Shown piece after piece: positions 36,211 through 43,673 of a stretch of 64,000 nt of DNA (positions are counted from its first letter, which is position 1; the number at the start of each line of letters is the position of its first letter). The position numbers and the translations under genes were made by a program. The notes beneath the pieces were generated by a model. The model was not told the origin of the DNA. It worked only from the letters and a program-made list of their open reading frames with translations, and did not search any database. Source of the stretch: Luteimonas viscosa (GTDB lineage: Bacteria > Pseudomonadota > Gammaproteobacteria > Xanthomonadales > Xanthomonadaceae); contig NZ_VTFT01000003.1 of assembly GCF_008244685.1 (NCBI RefSeq), forward strand, positions 124,001 through 188,000. The letters are read 5' to 3'.

Positions 36211-36419
36211 GGCTTTGGAGGCCCGCGAGCGCATAGATTTGTCGGAGCTCCGGCTTCCGAGGTCCGCGTTCGGGCAAATCTTGCCCGTGCTCCGATTTCC
36301 GAGACTCACCCTCGGGCAGATTCTGTCGGCGCACCGGCTTTCGAGGCCTATGCTTGGGCGAATTTTGCTGGCGCTCCGACTTCCGAGGTCCGCGCGAGGG
36401 CAGAATCTGCCCGCGCGCC
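36211..36419. repeat. Array of 42-bp units, each with a small palindrome
   Basis: Four consecutive 42-bp units start at 36252, 36294, 36336 and 36378 and share the frame GGCTTCCGAGGTCCGC. A diverged 41-bp unit precedes them at 36211. Each of the four carries an inverted repeat with a 3-nt centre: GGGCAA-ATC-TTGCCC at 36272-36286, GGGCAG-ATT-CTGTCG at 36314-36328, GGGCGA-ATT-TTGCTG at 36356-36370 and GGGCAG-AAT-CTGCCC at 36398-36412. Stops are absent on the minus strand only because 42 is a multiple of three. Confidence 0.8.
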
Positions 36420-36480
36420 GGCTTCCTGACCCGGCACGCCAGGCTTGTCTCCCGGCGGCCGGGCCTGGTTTCCCGGTCGC

Positions 36481-36497
36481 TGGACAAATTTTGTCCA
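36481..36497. repeat. Perfect 17-bp palindrome TGGACAA-ATT-TTGTCCA
   Basis: A 7-bp perfect inverted repeat with centre ATT lies 67 bp before tsaB. It has the same architecture as the palindromes in the array at 36211-36419 but with different arm bases. Candidate protein-binding site or degenerate array member. Confidence 0.75.
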
Positions 36498-36563
36498 GAC
36501 GGCGCCCCGCCCGAGGGCGGAGGCGCAGCCACGGCGCGGCGGTGGGCCCGCTACCATGGCCGG

Positions 36564-37259
36564 ATGAGACTGCTCGCTTTCGAAACCGCCACCGAAGCCT
36601 GTTCCGTCGCCCTGCTGGTCGATGGCGAGGTGCAGGAACGCTTCGAGATCGCGCCGCGGCGCCACGCCGAGCTGGCGCTGCCCTGGGCCGGCGAGCTGCT
36701 GGCGCAGGCCGGCGTGGCGAAATCGCAGCTCGACGCGATCGCGGTGGGCCGCGGACCCGGCGCGTTCACCGGCGTGCGCCTGGCGGTGGCGCTGGCACAG
36801 GGCATCGCACTGGCGCTGGACCGCCCGGTGGTCGGGGTGTCGACGCTGGCGGCGCTGGCCGCGCGCGCGCAAGGCGACCGCGTGCTCGCGGCGATCGATG
36901 CGCGGATGGGCGAGGTGTACCTGGGCGCGTTCGTGCGCGTGGACGGCGGGTTGCAGGCGCTCGGCGCCGAGACCGTGGTGCCGCCGGCCCAGGCCGAGCT
37001 CCCGGAAGGTCGCGAATGGCAGGGCGTCGGCACCGGCTTCGACGCGGCCGAGGGAGCCTTGCGCAAGCGCCTGGCCGGGGCGCTGGCATCGGCGGACGGA
37101 ACGGCATTGCCGCACGCGGCCGATGTCGCGCGCCTGGGCGCGCGGGCGTTCGCGCGCGGCGAGGCGATCGCGCCGGAACGCCTGCAGCCGGCCTACCTGC
37201 GCGACAACGTGGCGCTGACCCTGGTACAGCAGCAGGCGCAGCGCGCCGCCCGCGCCTGA
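36564..37259 (+). CDS. tsaB: TsaB, tRNA threonylcarbamoyladenosine complex subunit
   Basis: Pseudo-ASKHA subunit needed with TsaC, TsaD and TsaE for t6A37 modification of ANN-decoding tRNAs. The 231-residue product starts MRLLAFETATEACSVALLV, with the family hallmarks GRGPGAFTGVRLAVALAQGI and ALAARAQGDRVLAAIDARMG. Length is normal. The region before the ATG at 36564 is open much further but encodes only repeat-derived sequence. It is followed by lepB at 37315. Upstream lie about 800 bp of repeats, so its promoter must lie in or next to the palindromes. Confidence 0.95.
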   Translation: MRLLAFETATEACSVALLVDGEVQERFEIAPRRHAELALPWAGELLAQAGVAKSQLDAIAVGRGPGAFTGVRLAVALAQGIALALDRPVVGVSTLAALAARAQGDRVLAAIDARMGEVYLGAFVRVDGGLQALGAETVVPPAQAELPEGREWQGVGTGFDAAEGALRKRLAGALASADGTALPHAADVARLGARAFARGEAIAPERLQPAYLRDNVALTLVQQQAQRAARA

Positions 37260-37314
37260 GCGGGAACCAACCGCCGCCGCGGGTGGTCCAGCGCAGACCA
37301 CACGGGAGACGGTC

Positions 37315-37947
37315 ATGACGAAGGCAGTTACGTATCACCCCGACGACGGCGGCCGGGAGCGCGGCTGGCTGCGCCGCGAACTGCCGTCGCTGCTGCTGAC
37401 GATCGCGCTGCTGGTGGTCGCGCGTTCGTCGTTCGCCAACCACTACCACGTGCCCAGCGGTTCGATGGAACCGACCCTGCTGCCGGGCGACCGCGTGGTG
37501 GTCGACATGAGCGCCTACGGACTGCGCGTGCCGTTCACCGCGATCGAGCTGCTGGCGCGCGGCGAGCCCGCGCCCGGCGAGGTCGTGGTGTTCCGCTCGC
37601 CGGTGGACGGCACCCGGCTGATCAAGCGGGTGGTCGCCGTGGGCGGCCAGCGTGTGGCGCTGGTGGACGGGCGCCTGCGCATCGACGGCCAGCCGCTCCA
37701 GCCCGACGGCTCGGCCGACGCCGAGCGCTTCGGCGACCGCCTCGTGCGGCTCGACCTGGCCGACGGCGGCGGACCGGACATCGCGCCTTTCACCATCCCC
37801 GATGACATGGTGCTGGTCCTGGGCGACCACCGGGGGCGCAGCGCCGACGGACGCTACTTCGGCCTGGTCCCGCGGCAGGCGTTCTACGGCAAGGCGCTCG
37901 GCGTGTACTGGCGCCGCGGCGAAGGCCCGCTCTGGCAGCGGCTGTAG
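37315..37947 (+). CDS. lepB: Signal peptidase I (LepB-type paralogue)
   Basis: Membrane-bound Ser-Lys protease that removes Sec signal peptides at the outer face of the inner membrane. It is 210 residues with one membrane segment (LPSLLLTIALLVVARSSF). The catalytic Ser50 lies in HVPSGSMEPTLLPGD and the general base Lys104 in RLIKRVVAVGG. The C-terminal box VLGDHRGRSADGRYFGLVP is present, although canonical signal peptidase has GDNRxxSxDSR, so His replaces Asn here. Only one helix precedes the serine, where E. coli LepB has two. It may be a second paralogue beside an era/rnc-linked lepB; that cannot be checked here. Confidence 0.92.
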   Translation: MTKAVTYHPDDGGRERGWLRRELPSLLLTIALLVVARSSFANHYHVPSGSMEPTLLPGDRVVVDMSAYGLRVPFTAIELLARGEPAPGEVVVFRSPVDGTRLIKRVVAVGGQRVALVDGRLRIDGQPLQPDGSADAERFGDRLVRLDLADGGGPDIAPFTIPDDMVLVLGDHRGRSADGRYFGLVPRQAFYGKALGVYWRRGEGPLWQRL

Positions 37948-37948
37948 A

Positions 37949-38126
37949 GCGGGCCCTGGGCCGCCCACGCGTCACCGTGCACGCCCGCAATGCCGGGCAG
38001 CTCCGCTTACCTCCATGGTCATGCCAGTCGCCACCGCGGCCGCTGGTCATGCCGGTCGTCCCTGTGGGCGCCGGCACCGGCGTAGGGCGGGCCCGGGTCC
38101 GCCATCCGTCACCGCGTGCGCCCGCA
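37949..38126. repeat. Degenerate ~40-bp direct repeat flanking GGTCATGCC repeats
   Basis: GCGGGCCCTGGGCCGCC at 37949-37965 and GCGGGCCCGGGTCCGCC at 38087-38103 are matching ends of two diverged 40-bp copies; both continue with CGTCACCG and end near CGCCCGCA. Between them GGTCATGCCAGTCG and GGTCATGCCGGTCG occur once each. This fills the convergent gap between lepB and the TonB-like gene. Confidence 0.6.
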
Positions 38127-38169
38127 GGGCGCATCCGCTCGGCCCGCGTCCGCGCCCCCGCGTGGCCAC

Positions 38170-39051
38170 TCAATCGTCGATCAGCTCCCCGCCCGGCAGG
38201 AACTGCCAGGTGCGGGTGACGTGCAGGATGTCGATCTCCTCCTCGGTCCGCGGCAGCGGCGAATAGGGTTCGGCCAGCCTGGCGATGCGCAGCGCCGCAT
38301 CGTCGAGCAGGCGGCTGCCACTGGAGCGGATGATGTCGGCGCGCTCGACCGAACCATCGCGGCGGATCGCCACGCTGATCACCAGTTCGCCGGACAGCCG
38401 GCGCCGGCGCGCCTCGTCGGGGTAGTTGAGGTTGCCCACGCGCTGGACCCGGTCGACCCAGTCGCGCAGGTAGCTGGCGTAGGCCCATTCCTGGGTGCTG
38501 GCGGAGACGAACTTGCGCTTCGGGCGCTTGGCGTAGCGCTCCGATCGCAGGTGGATCTCGGCCGCCAGCCGCGCCATCGCCAGGTCGCGTTCGACCCGTT
38601 CGGGTCCGCGCGGCAGGGCGCTGTCGTCGGCCTGCGGGCGGGCGTCGGGCGTGGGCAATGGCGTCTCGCCGCGCTGGCTGGCGACCACGCGCGCCTGCGG
38701 CGGCGGCTGCGCGCTGGGCGACTGCGCGCGCATCTCGATCGGCGCCACGCCCGGTTCGGCCTGCGCCACCAGCCCGGCCTGGTCGTCGCGCGGGCGGGTG
38801 CTGCGCTCGTGCTCGCCACCGCCCTGGTTGCTGGCCTGGGCCAGGAAGTCGGCCTGCGCCTGGGTCAGCGGGCTGGTGGTCTCGGTCAGGATCACGTCGA
38901 GCGTGGGCCGCAGCGGCGCGGCCTCGTCCAGGGCGAAGCCCACGCCCAGCACCAGCATCCCGTGCAGCAGCAGCGACAGCACCAGGGTGGCGCTGAGGCG
39001 TTCGCGTTCGCCGATGCGCGGCGGGGCGGGGGGCAGGGCGAGGGTGGACAT
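38170..39051 (-). CDS. TonB-like energy transducer
   Basis: Inner-membrane protein that transmits proton-motive force to outer-membrane transporters. The 293-residue product has a membrane helix near the N-terminus (ATLVLSLLLHGMLVLGVGF), a Pro/Gln/Arg-rich periplasmic spacer and a TonB C-terminal domain: VQRVGNLNYPDEARRRRLSG, then VISVAIRRDGSVERADIIRS and LDDAALRIARLAEPYSPLP. Start ATG 39051 is chosen since the 30 codons upstream overlap gshB. No exbB or exbD lies next to it, so it must share a motor encoded elsewhere. It follows gshB by 22 bp on the same strand, an arrangement common in Xanthomonads. Confidence 0.9.
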   Translation of the reverse strand: MSTLALPPAPPRIGERERLSATLVLSLLLHGMLVLGVGFALDEAAPLRPTLDVILTETTSPLTQAQADFLAQASNQGGGEHERSTRPRDDQAGLVAQAEPGVAPIEMRAQSPSAQPPPQARVVASQRGETPLPTPDARPQADDSALPRGPERVERDLAMARLAAEIHLRSERYAKRPKRKFVSASTQEWAYASYLRDWVDRVQRVGNLNYPDEARRRRLSGELVISVAIRRDGSVERADIIRSSGSRLLDDAALRIARLAEPYSPLPRTEEEIDILHVTRTWQFLPGGELIDD

Positions 39052-39073
39052 CGTCCGGCTCAGCGACTCGCGC

Positions 39074-40024
39074 TCATCGGCCGGGGCCGGCTTCGATCGC
39101 GTCGAACAGCAGCCCCGCGATGTTGATCCCGAACTGCGCATCGAGCTCGCGGATGCAGGTCGGGCTGGTGACGTTGACCTCGGTCAGCCAGTCGCCGATC
39201 ACGTCGAGGCCGACGAAGCGCATGCCGCGGCGCTTCACTTCCGGACCGACCTGGGCGGCGATCCAGCGGTCGCGCTCGCTCAGCGGCCGGCCCTCGCCGC
39301 GGCCGCCGGCGGCGAGGTTGCCGCGGAACTCGTCGCCCTGCGGGATCCGCGCCAGGCACCAGTCCACCGGCTCGCCGTCGATCAGCAGGATGCGCTTGTC
39401 GCCGTCGACGATCTCCGGCAGGTAGCGCTGCGCCATCGCCAGGTGGCGGCCGCCGTCGGTCAGCGTCTCCAGGATCACGTTGAGGTTGGCGTCGCCGGCC
39501 CTGGCGCGGAAGATCGAACGGCCCCCCATGCCGTCCAGCGGCTTGAGCACCGCGTCGCCGTGGTCGGCGACGAAGGCCTTGAGCGTGGCGGCATCGCGCG
39601 CGACCACCGTGGGCGGGCAGCATTGCGGGAACTCGAGCGCGGCCAGCTTCTCGTTCATGTCGCGCAGGCCCCGCGGATCGTTGACCACCTGCGCGCCCTG
39701 GCGCTGGGCGGCGCCCAGGATCAGGGTGTCGTGCAGGTAATCGGCGTCCACCGGCGGGTCGCGGCGCATCAGCACGAGGTCGCCGGCCTCCAGCGCACGT
39801 TGTGACGGCTGTCCCAGTTCGAACCAGCCTGCCGGATCGTCGCGCACGCGCAGCGGCGCGAGCCGCGCGCGGGCCACGCCATGATCCATGCCAAGCCCGC
39901 CTGGCAGCACGTAATGCAGCGCATGGCCGCGGCGCTGCGCTTCCAGCAGCATCGCGAAGGTCGAATCCTTGGCGATCCGGATCGACTCGATCGGATCCAT
40001 GACGACCACGACATTCAGGGGCAT
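39074..40024 (-). CDS. gshB: GshB, glutathione synthetase
   Basis: ATP-grasp enzyme joining gamma-glutamylcysteine and glycine in the last step of glutathione synthesis. The 316-residue product begins MPLNVVVVMDPIESIRIAKD, the standard GshB N-terminus. It has VLMRRDPPVDADYLHDT, LKPLDGMGGRSIFRA (ATP-grasp glycine loop) and GLDVIGDWLTEVNVTSPTCI (metal-binding Asn/Glu), all conserved. ATG 40024 has GGTGG about 5 nt upstream; GTG 40042 is an alternative 6 codons earlier. It diverges from the pilG operon with about 185 bp between. Confidence 0.96.
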   Translation of the reverse strand: MPLNVVVVMDPIESIRIAKDSTFAMLLEAQRRGHALHYVLPGGLGMDHGVARARLAPLRVRDDPAGWFELGQPSQRALEAGDLVLMRRDPPVDADYLHDTLILGAAQRQGAQVVNDPRGLRDMNEKLAALEFPQCCPPTVVARDAATLKAFVADHGDAVLKPLDGMGGRSIFRARAGDANLNVILETLTDGGRHLAMAQRYLPEIVDGDKRILLIDGEPVDWCLARIPQGDEFRGNLAAGGRGEGRPLSERDRWIAAQVGPEVKRRGMRFVGLDVIGDWLTEVNVTSPTCIRELDAQFGINIAGLLFDAIEAGPGR

Positions 40025-40122
40025 GTGAACCACCAGTGGCACTTTCTGACAAATGTTAGCAGCCGGCGTGCGTCACTTTCGTCCGTGGCGGCCACGACTT
40101 GCGCAAACTTCTTCATGGACGC

Positions 40123-40151
40123 TTGACAGTCCCGCACGAGGCTGGAATATA
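40123..40151 (+). promoter_or_regulatory. Probable sigma-70 promoter of the pil-chp operon
   Basis: TTGACA (a perfect -35) at 40123-40128, then 17 bp, then AATATA at 40146-40151 as a weak -10, about 57 bp before the pilG ATG. TATACG at 40148 with a 19-bp spacer is another reading of the -10. Confidence 0.5.
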
Positions 40152-40208
40152 CGGCGATCGCGGCAATGCGGGCATCGGACCTGCGTTGCGTGCCGGGGGA
40201 ACCGAAGA

Positions 40209-40610
40209 ATGACGCAAGACGACAGCCGCGCCGCCAGTCTCGATGGCCTGCGGGTGATGGTGATCGATGACTCGAAGACCATCCGCCGAACCGCCGAGAC
40301 CCTGCTCAAGCGCGAGGGCGCCGAGGTGGTGACCGCCGTCGACGGCTTCGAGGCGCTCGCCAAGATCGCCGACCAGAAGCCGCAGATCATCTTCGTCGAC
40401 ATCATGATGCCGCGCCTGGATGGCTACCAGACCTGCGCGCTGATCAAGAACAACCAGATGTTCAAGAGCACGCCGGTGATCATGCTGTCCTCCAAGGACG
40501 GCCTGTTCGACAAGGCGCGCGGCCGCATCGTCGGCTCCGAGCAGTACGTCACCAAGCCATTCACGCGCGAGGAACTCCTCGACGCGATCCGTACCCATGT
40601 CAAGGCGTAA
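40209..40610 (+). CDS. pilG: PilG, twitching-motility response regulator
   Basis: Single-domain CheY-like regulator of type IV pilus extension. It is 133 residues. The phospho-acceptor is Asp64 in IIFVDIMMPRLDG, with acidic residues in VMVIDDSKTIRRTAETLLKR and Lys in VTKPFTREELL. It starts the pil-chp operon with ATG 40209 after GGGGGAACCGAAG. In Pseudomonas aeruginosa PilG receives phosphate from ChpA and acts with PilB; the same is likely here. Confidence 0.95.
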   Translation: MTQDDSRAASLDGLRVMVIDDSKTIRRTAETLLKREGAEVVTAVDGFEALAKIADQKPQIIFVDIMMPRLDGYQTCALIKNNQMFKSTPVIMLSSKDGLFDKARGRIVGSEQYVTKPFTREELLDAIRTHVKA

Positions 40611-40622
40611 AGGGGAGTCGCC

Positions 40623-40994
40623 GTGGCCCGCATCCTGATCATCGAGGACTCACCGACCGATACGGCGGTGCTGACCCAGTTGCTTGAACGCCATGGCCAC
40701 GAGGTGCTGGCGTCGACCAGCGCCGAGGACGGCATCGAGGCGTGCAGGCGCGAGAAGCCCGCCCTGGTGCTGATGGACGTCGTGCTCCCGGGCATGAACG
40801 GCTTCCAGGCCACGCGCGCGCTGGCGCGCGACGCCGACACCAAGCACATCCCGGTGCTGATCGTGAGCACCAAGGGCATGGAGACCGACCAGGCCTGGGG
40901 CATGCGCCAGGGCGCCAAGGGCTACCTGGTCAAGCCGCCGCGCGAGGACGTGCTGATCGGCGAGATCGACCGCTTGCTGGGGTCTGCGGGATGA
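40623..40994 (+). CDS. pilH: PilH, twitching-motility response regulator
   Basis: Second CheY-like regulator, 123 residues, starting at GTG 40623. The phospho-acceptor is Asp52 in LVLMDVVLPGMNGFQATRAL; ILIIEDSPTDTAVLTQLLER is the N-terminal PilH signature and GYLVKPPREDVL contains the conserved Lys. PilH is thought to oppose PilG or act as a phosphate sink. It lies 12 bp after pilG and overlaps pilI. Confidence 0.95.
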   Translation: MARILIIEDSPTDTAVLTQLLERHGHEVLASTSAEDGIEACRREKPALVLMDVVLPGMNGFQATRALARDADTKHIPVLIVSTKGMETDQAWGMRQGAKGYLVKPPREDVLIGEIDRLLGSAG

Positions 40995-41530
40995 CCCAGC
41001 GTCGCGACCCGTTCGCGATGCTGCTCGATTTCGAGCAGCGCAGCCTCGCGCACGTCGCGGGCCTGCCGGAACAGTTCGACGCGCCCGGGCTGTGGCGCGG
41101 GATCGGATACCGGGTCGGCGAGCGTCGCCTGGCTTCGGCGTTCGACGACGTGCTGGAAATCGTGCCGATGCCGCCGGTCACCCCGGTGCCGGGCGCGCAG
41201 GCGTGGATGCTCGGGGTCGGCAACGTCCGCGGCAACCTGCTGCCGATCGTCGACCTCAAGCAGTTCCTCGAAGGCGAGCGCACCGTACTGCACGAGACCC
41301 AGCGCGTGCTGATCGTGCGCCAGCCCGACGGCGACGTCGCCGTCACCATCGACGAACTTTTCGGCCAGCGCAGCTTCCACGATGAACAGCAGGTGGAGCC
41401 GGACGTGGTCGGGGAGGGGCGCTACGGGCATTTCGTCGAGCGGGCCTACCGGCTCGCCGACCAGACGTGGGGCGTGTTCAGCCTGGGGCGGCTGGCGCGG
41501 ACGCCGGAATTCAGACAAGCCGCGGCCTGA
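40991..41530 (+). CDS. pilI: PilI, CheW-like coupling protein
   Basis: CheW-domain adaptor joining the PilJ receptor to the ChpA kinase. The 179-residue product has the CheW core WRGIGYRVGERRLASAFDDV, then MLGVGNVRGNLLPIVDLKQF, and a C-terminal YRLADQTWGVFSLGRLARTP. The ATG at 40991 overlaps the pilH stop (ATGA). Confidence 0.94.
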   Translation: MTQRRDPFAMLLDFEQRSLAHVAGLPEQFDAPGLWRGIGYRVGERRLASAFDDVLEIVPMPPVTPVPGAQAWMLGVGNVRGNLLPIVDLKQFLEGERTVLHETQRVLIVRQPDGDVAVTIDELFGQRSFHDEQQVEPDVVGEGRYGHFVERAYRLADQTWGVFSLGRLARTPEFRQAAA

Positions 41531-41572
41531 CGGTCGCGTCCAGCAGGAAAGAGCAGGGACAGGGGTAAGCGC

Positions 41573-43594
41573 ATGAGCACAGTAGTCGATTCGATCGCCG
41601 GCAAGGGGCGCGGACTGGGAAGCAATTTCTGGATCGCGGCGCTGGTCACCACGCTGGTGATCTTCGGCGCCAACACCGGCTATGCCGGCTGGAAGGCGGC
41701 GCGGCTGGGTGGCGCGAGCACCTCCGCCTCGAGCCTGCAGGTGAACTCGCAGCGCCTGGCCAACCAGGGCCGGGAGGCGGTGGCCGGCGACGCGGCCGCG
41801 TTCGCCGCGTTCAAGGACACCAAGGCGCAGATCGACCAGGACGTGCAGCAGCTCAACGCCAACTTCGGCGATACGGCGGGCGTGTCGGGTCCGATCCAGA
41901 CGGTGACCGAGACCTGGACGCCGCTGGCCGCCAGCGCCGAGCAGGTCGCCGCGAGCGAGCAGGCGGTGAGCGGTTTCGCCGCCAACGCCGCCCGTTTCAA
42001 CCAGGCGGTGCCGCAACTGCAGGCGCAGCTCGATGAACTGGTGCGCGCGATGTCCTCGAGCGGTTCGCCCGCCTCGCAGGTCTACATCGCCCTGCGCCAG
42101 AACGTGCTGGCCGGCAACATGGCGCGGCGCGTCGCGGAGATCCAGGCCGGCGGCGCCGGCGCCTCGATCGCGGGCGATGCGCTGGCGCGCGACGTCGGCG
42201 TGTTCGAGCAGGTGCTCGAGGGCCTGCGTGCGGGCGACGAGGCGATGAACGTGCAGCCGCTGGCGAACGGCGGCGCGGTCGCTGCGCTGACCCAGGCGGG
42301 CACGCGCTGGACCGCGATGAAGCAGGACCTCGACGCGATCATCGCCAGTGCGCCGGCGCTGTTCCAGGCGCAGGCCGCGTCCGCGGCGCTGACCACCGGC
42401 TCCGACGAACTGCTGTCCGACAGCCAGGACCTGTTCTCCGCGTTCACCGCCTTCGGCTCGCTCGAGGACACCAGCCTGTTCGGCAACGTCTGGATCAGCA
42501 TCATCAGCGGCCTGCTGGCGCTGGTCTCGCTGGCCGGCCTGCTGTGGTCGTTGAACCGCGCCCAGCGCAAGCGCTACGAAGACACCATGGAGCTCAACAA
42601 CCGCAACCAGGAGGCGATCATGCGCCTGCTGGACGAGATCGGCGCGCTCGCCGAGAACGACCTGACGGTGAAGGCGACGGTGACCGAGGACATGACCGGC
42701 GCGATCGCCGACTCGATCAACTTCGCGGTCGAGAACCTGCGCGACCTGGTCGGCACGATCAACGACACCTCGGCGCAGGTGGCGTCCAGCGCGCAGGAGA
42801 CGCAGGCCACCGCCATGCACCTGGCCGAGGCCGCGGAGCACCAGGCGCAGGAGATCAACTCCGCCTCCAGCCGCATCAACGAGATCGCTTCGAGCATCGA
42901 CCAGGTGTCGAAGAACTCCGCCGAATCGGCCGACGTGGCGCAGCGCTCGGTGCAGATCGCGACCAAGGGCGCGGGCGTGGTGCGCGAGACGATCGCCGGC
43001 ATGGACTCGATCCGCGACCAGATCCAGGAGACCTCCAAGCGCATCAAGCGCCTGGGCGAGAGCTCCCAGGAAATCGGCTCGATCGTGGAACTGATCAACG
43101 ACATCTCCGAGCAGACCAACATCCTGGCGCTCAACGCGGCCATCCAGGCCGCATCGGCGGGCGAGGCGGGCCGCGGGTTCGCGGTGGTGGCCGACGAAGT
43201 GCAGCGACTGGCCGAACGCGCGTCCAACGCGACCAAGCGGATCGAGGCGCTGGTGCAGACCATCCAGAGCGATACCAACGAGGCGGTCAGCTCGATGGAA
43301 CAGACGACCTCGGAAGTGGTCGCCGGTGCGCGGCTGGCCGAGGACGCCGGCACCGCGCTGGGCGAGATCGAAAGCGTGTCGAGCAACCTCGCCGGCCTGA
43401 TTCTCGGCATCTCCTCCGCGGCCAAGCAGCAGTCCGCGGCGGCGAGCAACATCACCGAGACCATGAACACGATCCAGTCGATCACCGCGCAGACCTCGCA
43501 AGGCGCGAACCAGACGGCGCAGTCGATCGGCAACCTCGCGCAGCTGGCCGCCAACCTGCGTCGTTCGGTCGCCGACTTCAAGCTGCCGGCCTGA
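41573..43594 (+). CDS. pilJ: PilJ, type IV pilus chemoreceptor (MCP)
   Basis: Methyl-accepting-chemotaxis-type receptor of 673 residues. The first membrane helix is [21 protein letters not shown] PilJ-type periplasmic region of about 270 residues follows, then the second helix [20 protein letters not shown], a HAMP-like segment and an MCP signalling domain. The tip is [20 protein letters not shown], then [20 protein letters not shown], as expected for PilJ. It needs methylation enzymes for classical adaptation, yet no cheR/pilK is in this cluster and the ChpB at 49852 looks inactive. Confidence 0.95.
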   Translation: MSTVVDSIAGKGRGLGSNFWIAALVTTLVIFGANTGYAGWKAARLGGASTSASSLQVNSQRLANQGREAVAGDAAAFAAFKDTKAQIDQDVQQLNANFGDTAGVSGPIQTVTETWTPLAASAEQVAASEQAVSGFAANAARFNQAVPQLQAQLDELVRAMSSSGSPASQVYIALRQNVLAGNMARRVAEIQAGGAGASIAGDALARDVGVFEQVLEGLRAGDEAMNVQPLANGGAVAALTQAGTRWTAMKQDLDAIIASAPALFQAQAASAALTTGSDELLSDSQDLFSAFTAFGSLEDTSLFGNVWISIISGLLALVSLAGLLWSLNRAQRKRYEDTMELNNRNQEAIMRLLDEIGALAENDLTVKATVTEDMTGAIADSINFAVENLRDLVGTINDTSAQVASSAQETQATAMHLAEAAEHQAQEINSASSRINEIASSIDQVSKNSAESADVAQRSVQIATKGAGVVRETIAGMDSIRDQIQETSKRIKRLGESSQEIGSIVELINDISEQTNILALNAAIQAASAGEAGRGFAVVADEVQRLAERASNATKRIEALVQTIQSDTNEAVSSMEQTTSEVVAGARLAEDAGTALGEIESVSSNLAGLILGISSAAKQQSAAASNITETMNTIQSITAQTSQGANQTAQSIGNLAQLAANLRRSVADFKLPA

Positions 43595-43673
43595 GCAGGG
43601 AGCCCGGGACCCGGATGAACGCGACGACGACCTGTCGCAGGCGGATGCACGCCGGCACGTGCGGGGGCGGGCG

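Noticed and set aside
36211..36419. Possible CRISPR array
   Set aside because: Units abut with no unique spacers between conserved repeats, and similarity extends through the whole 42 bp. No cas genes are present.
36161..36532. 123-codon minus-strand frame with RKP/RKS-type repeats
   Set aside because: Periodic only because the 42-bp DNA repeat is a multiple of three; no start signal, no conserved feature and strongly biased composition.
43609..43673. Short Cys/Arg-rich frame between pilJ and chpA
   Set aside because: It is about 20 codons, and its end runs into chpA; no evidence of expression.
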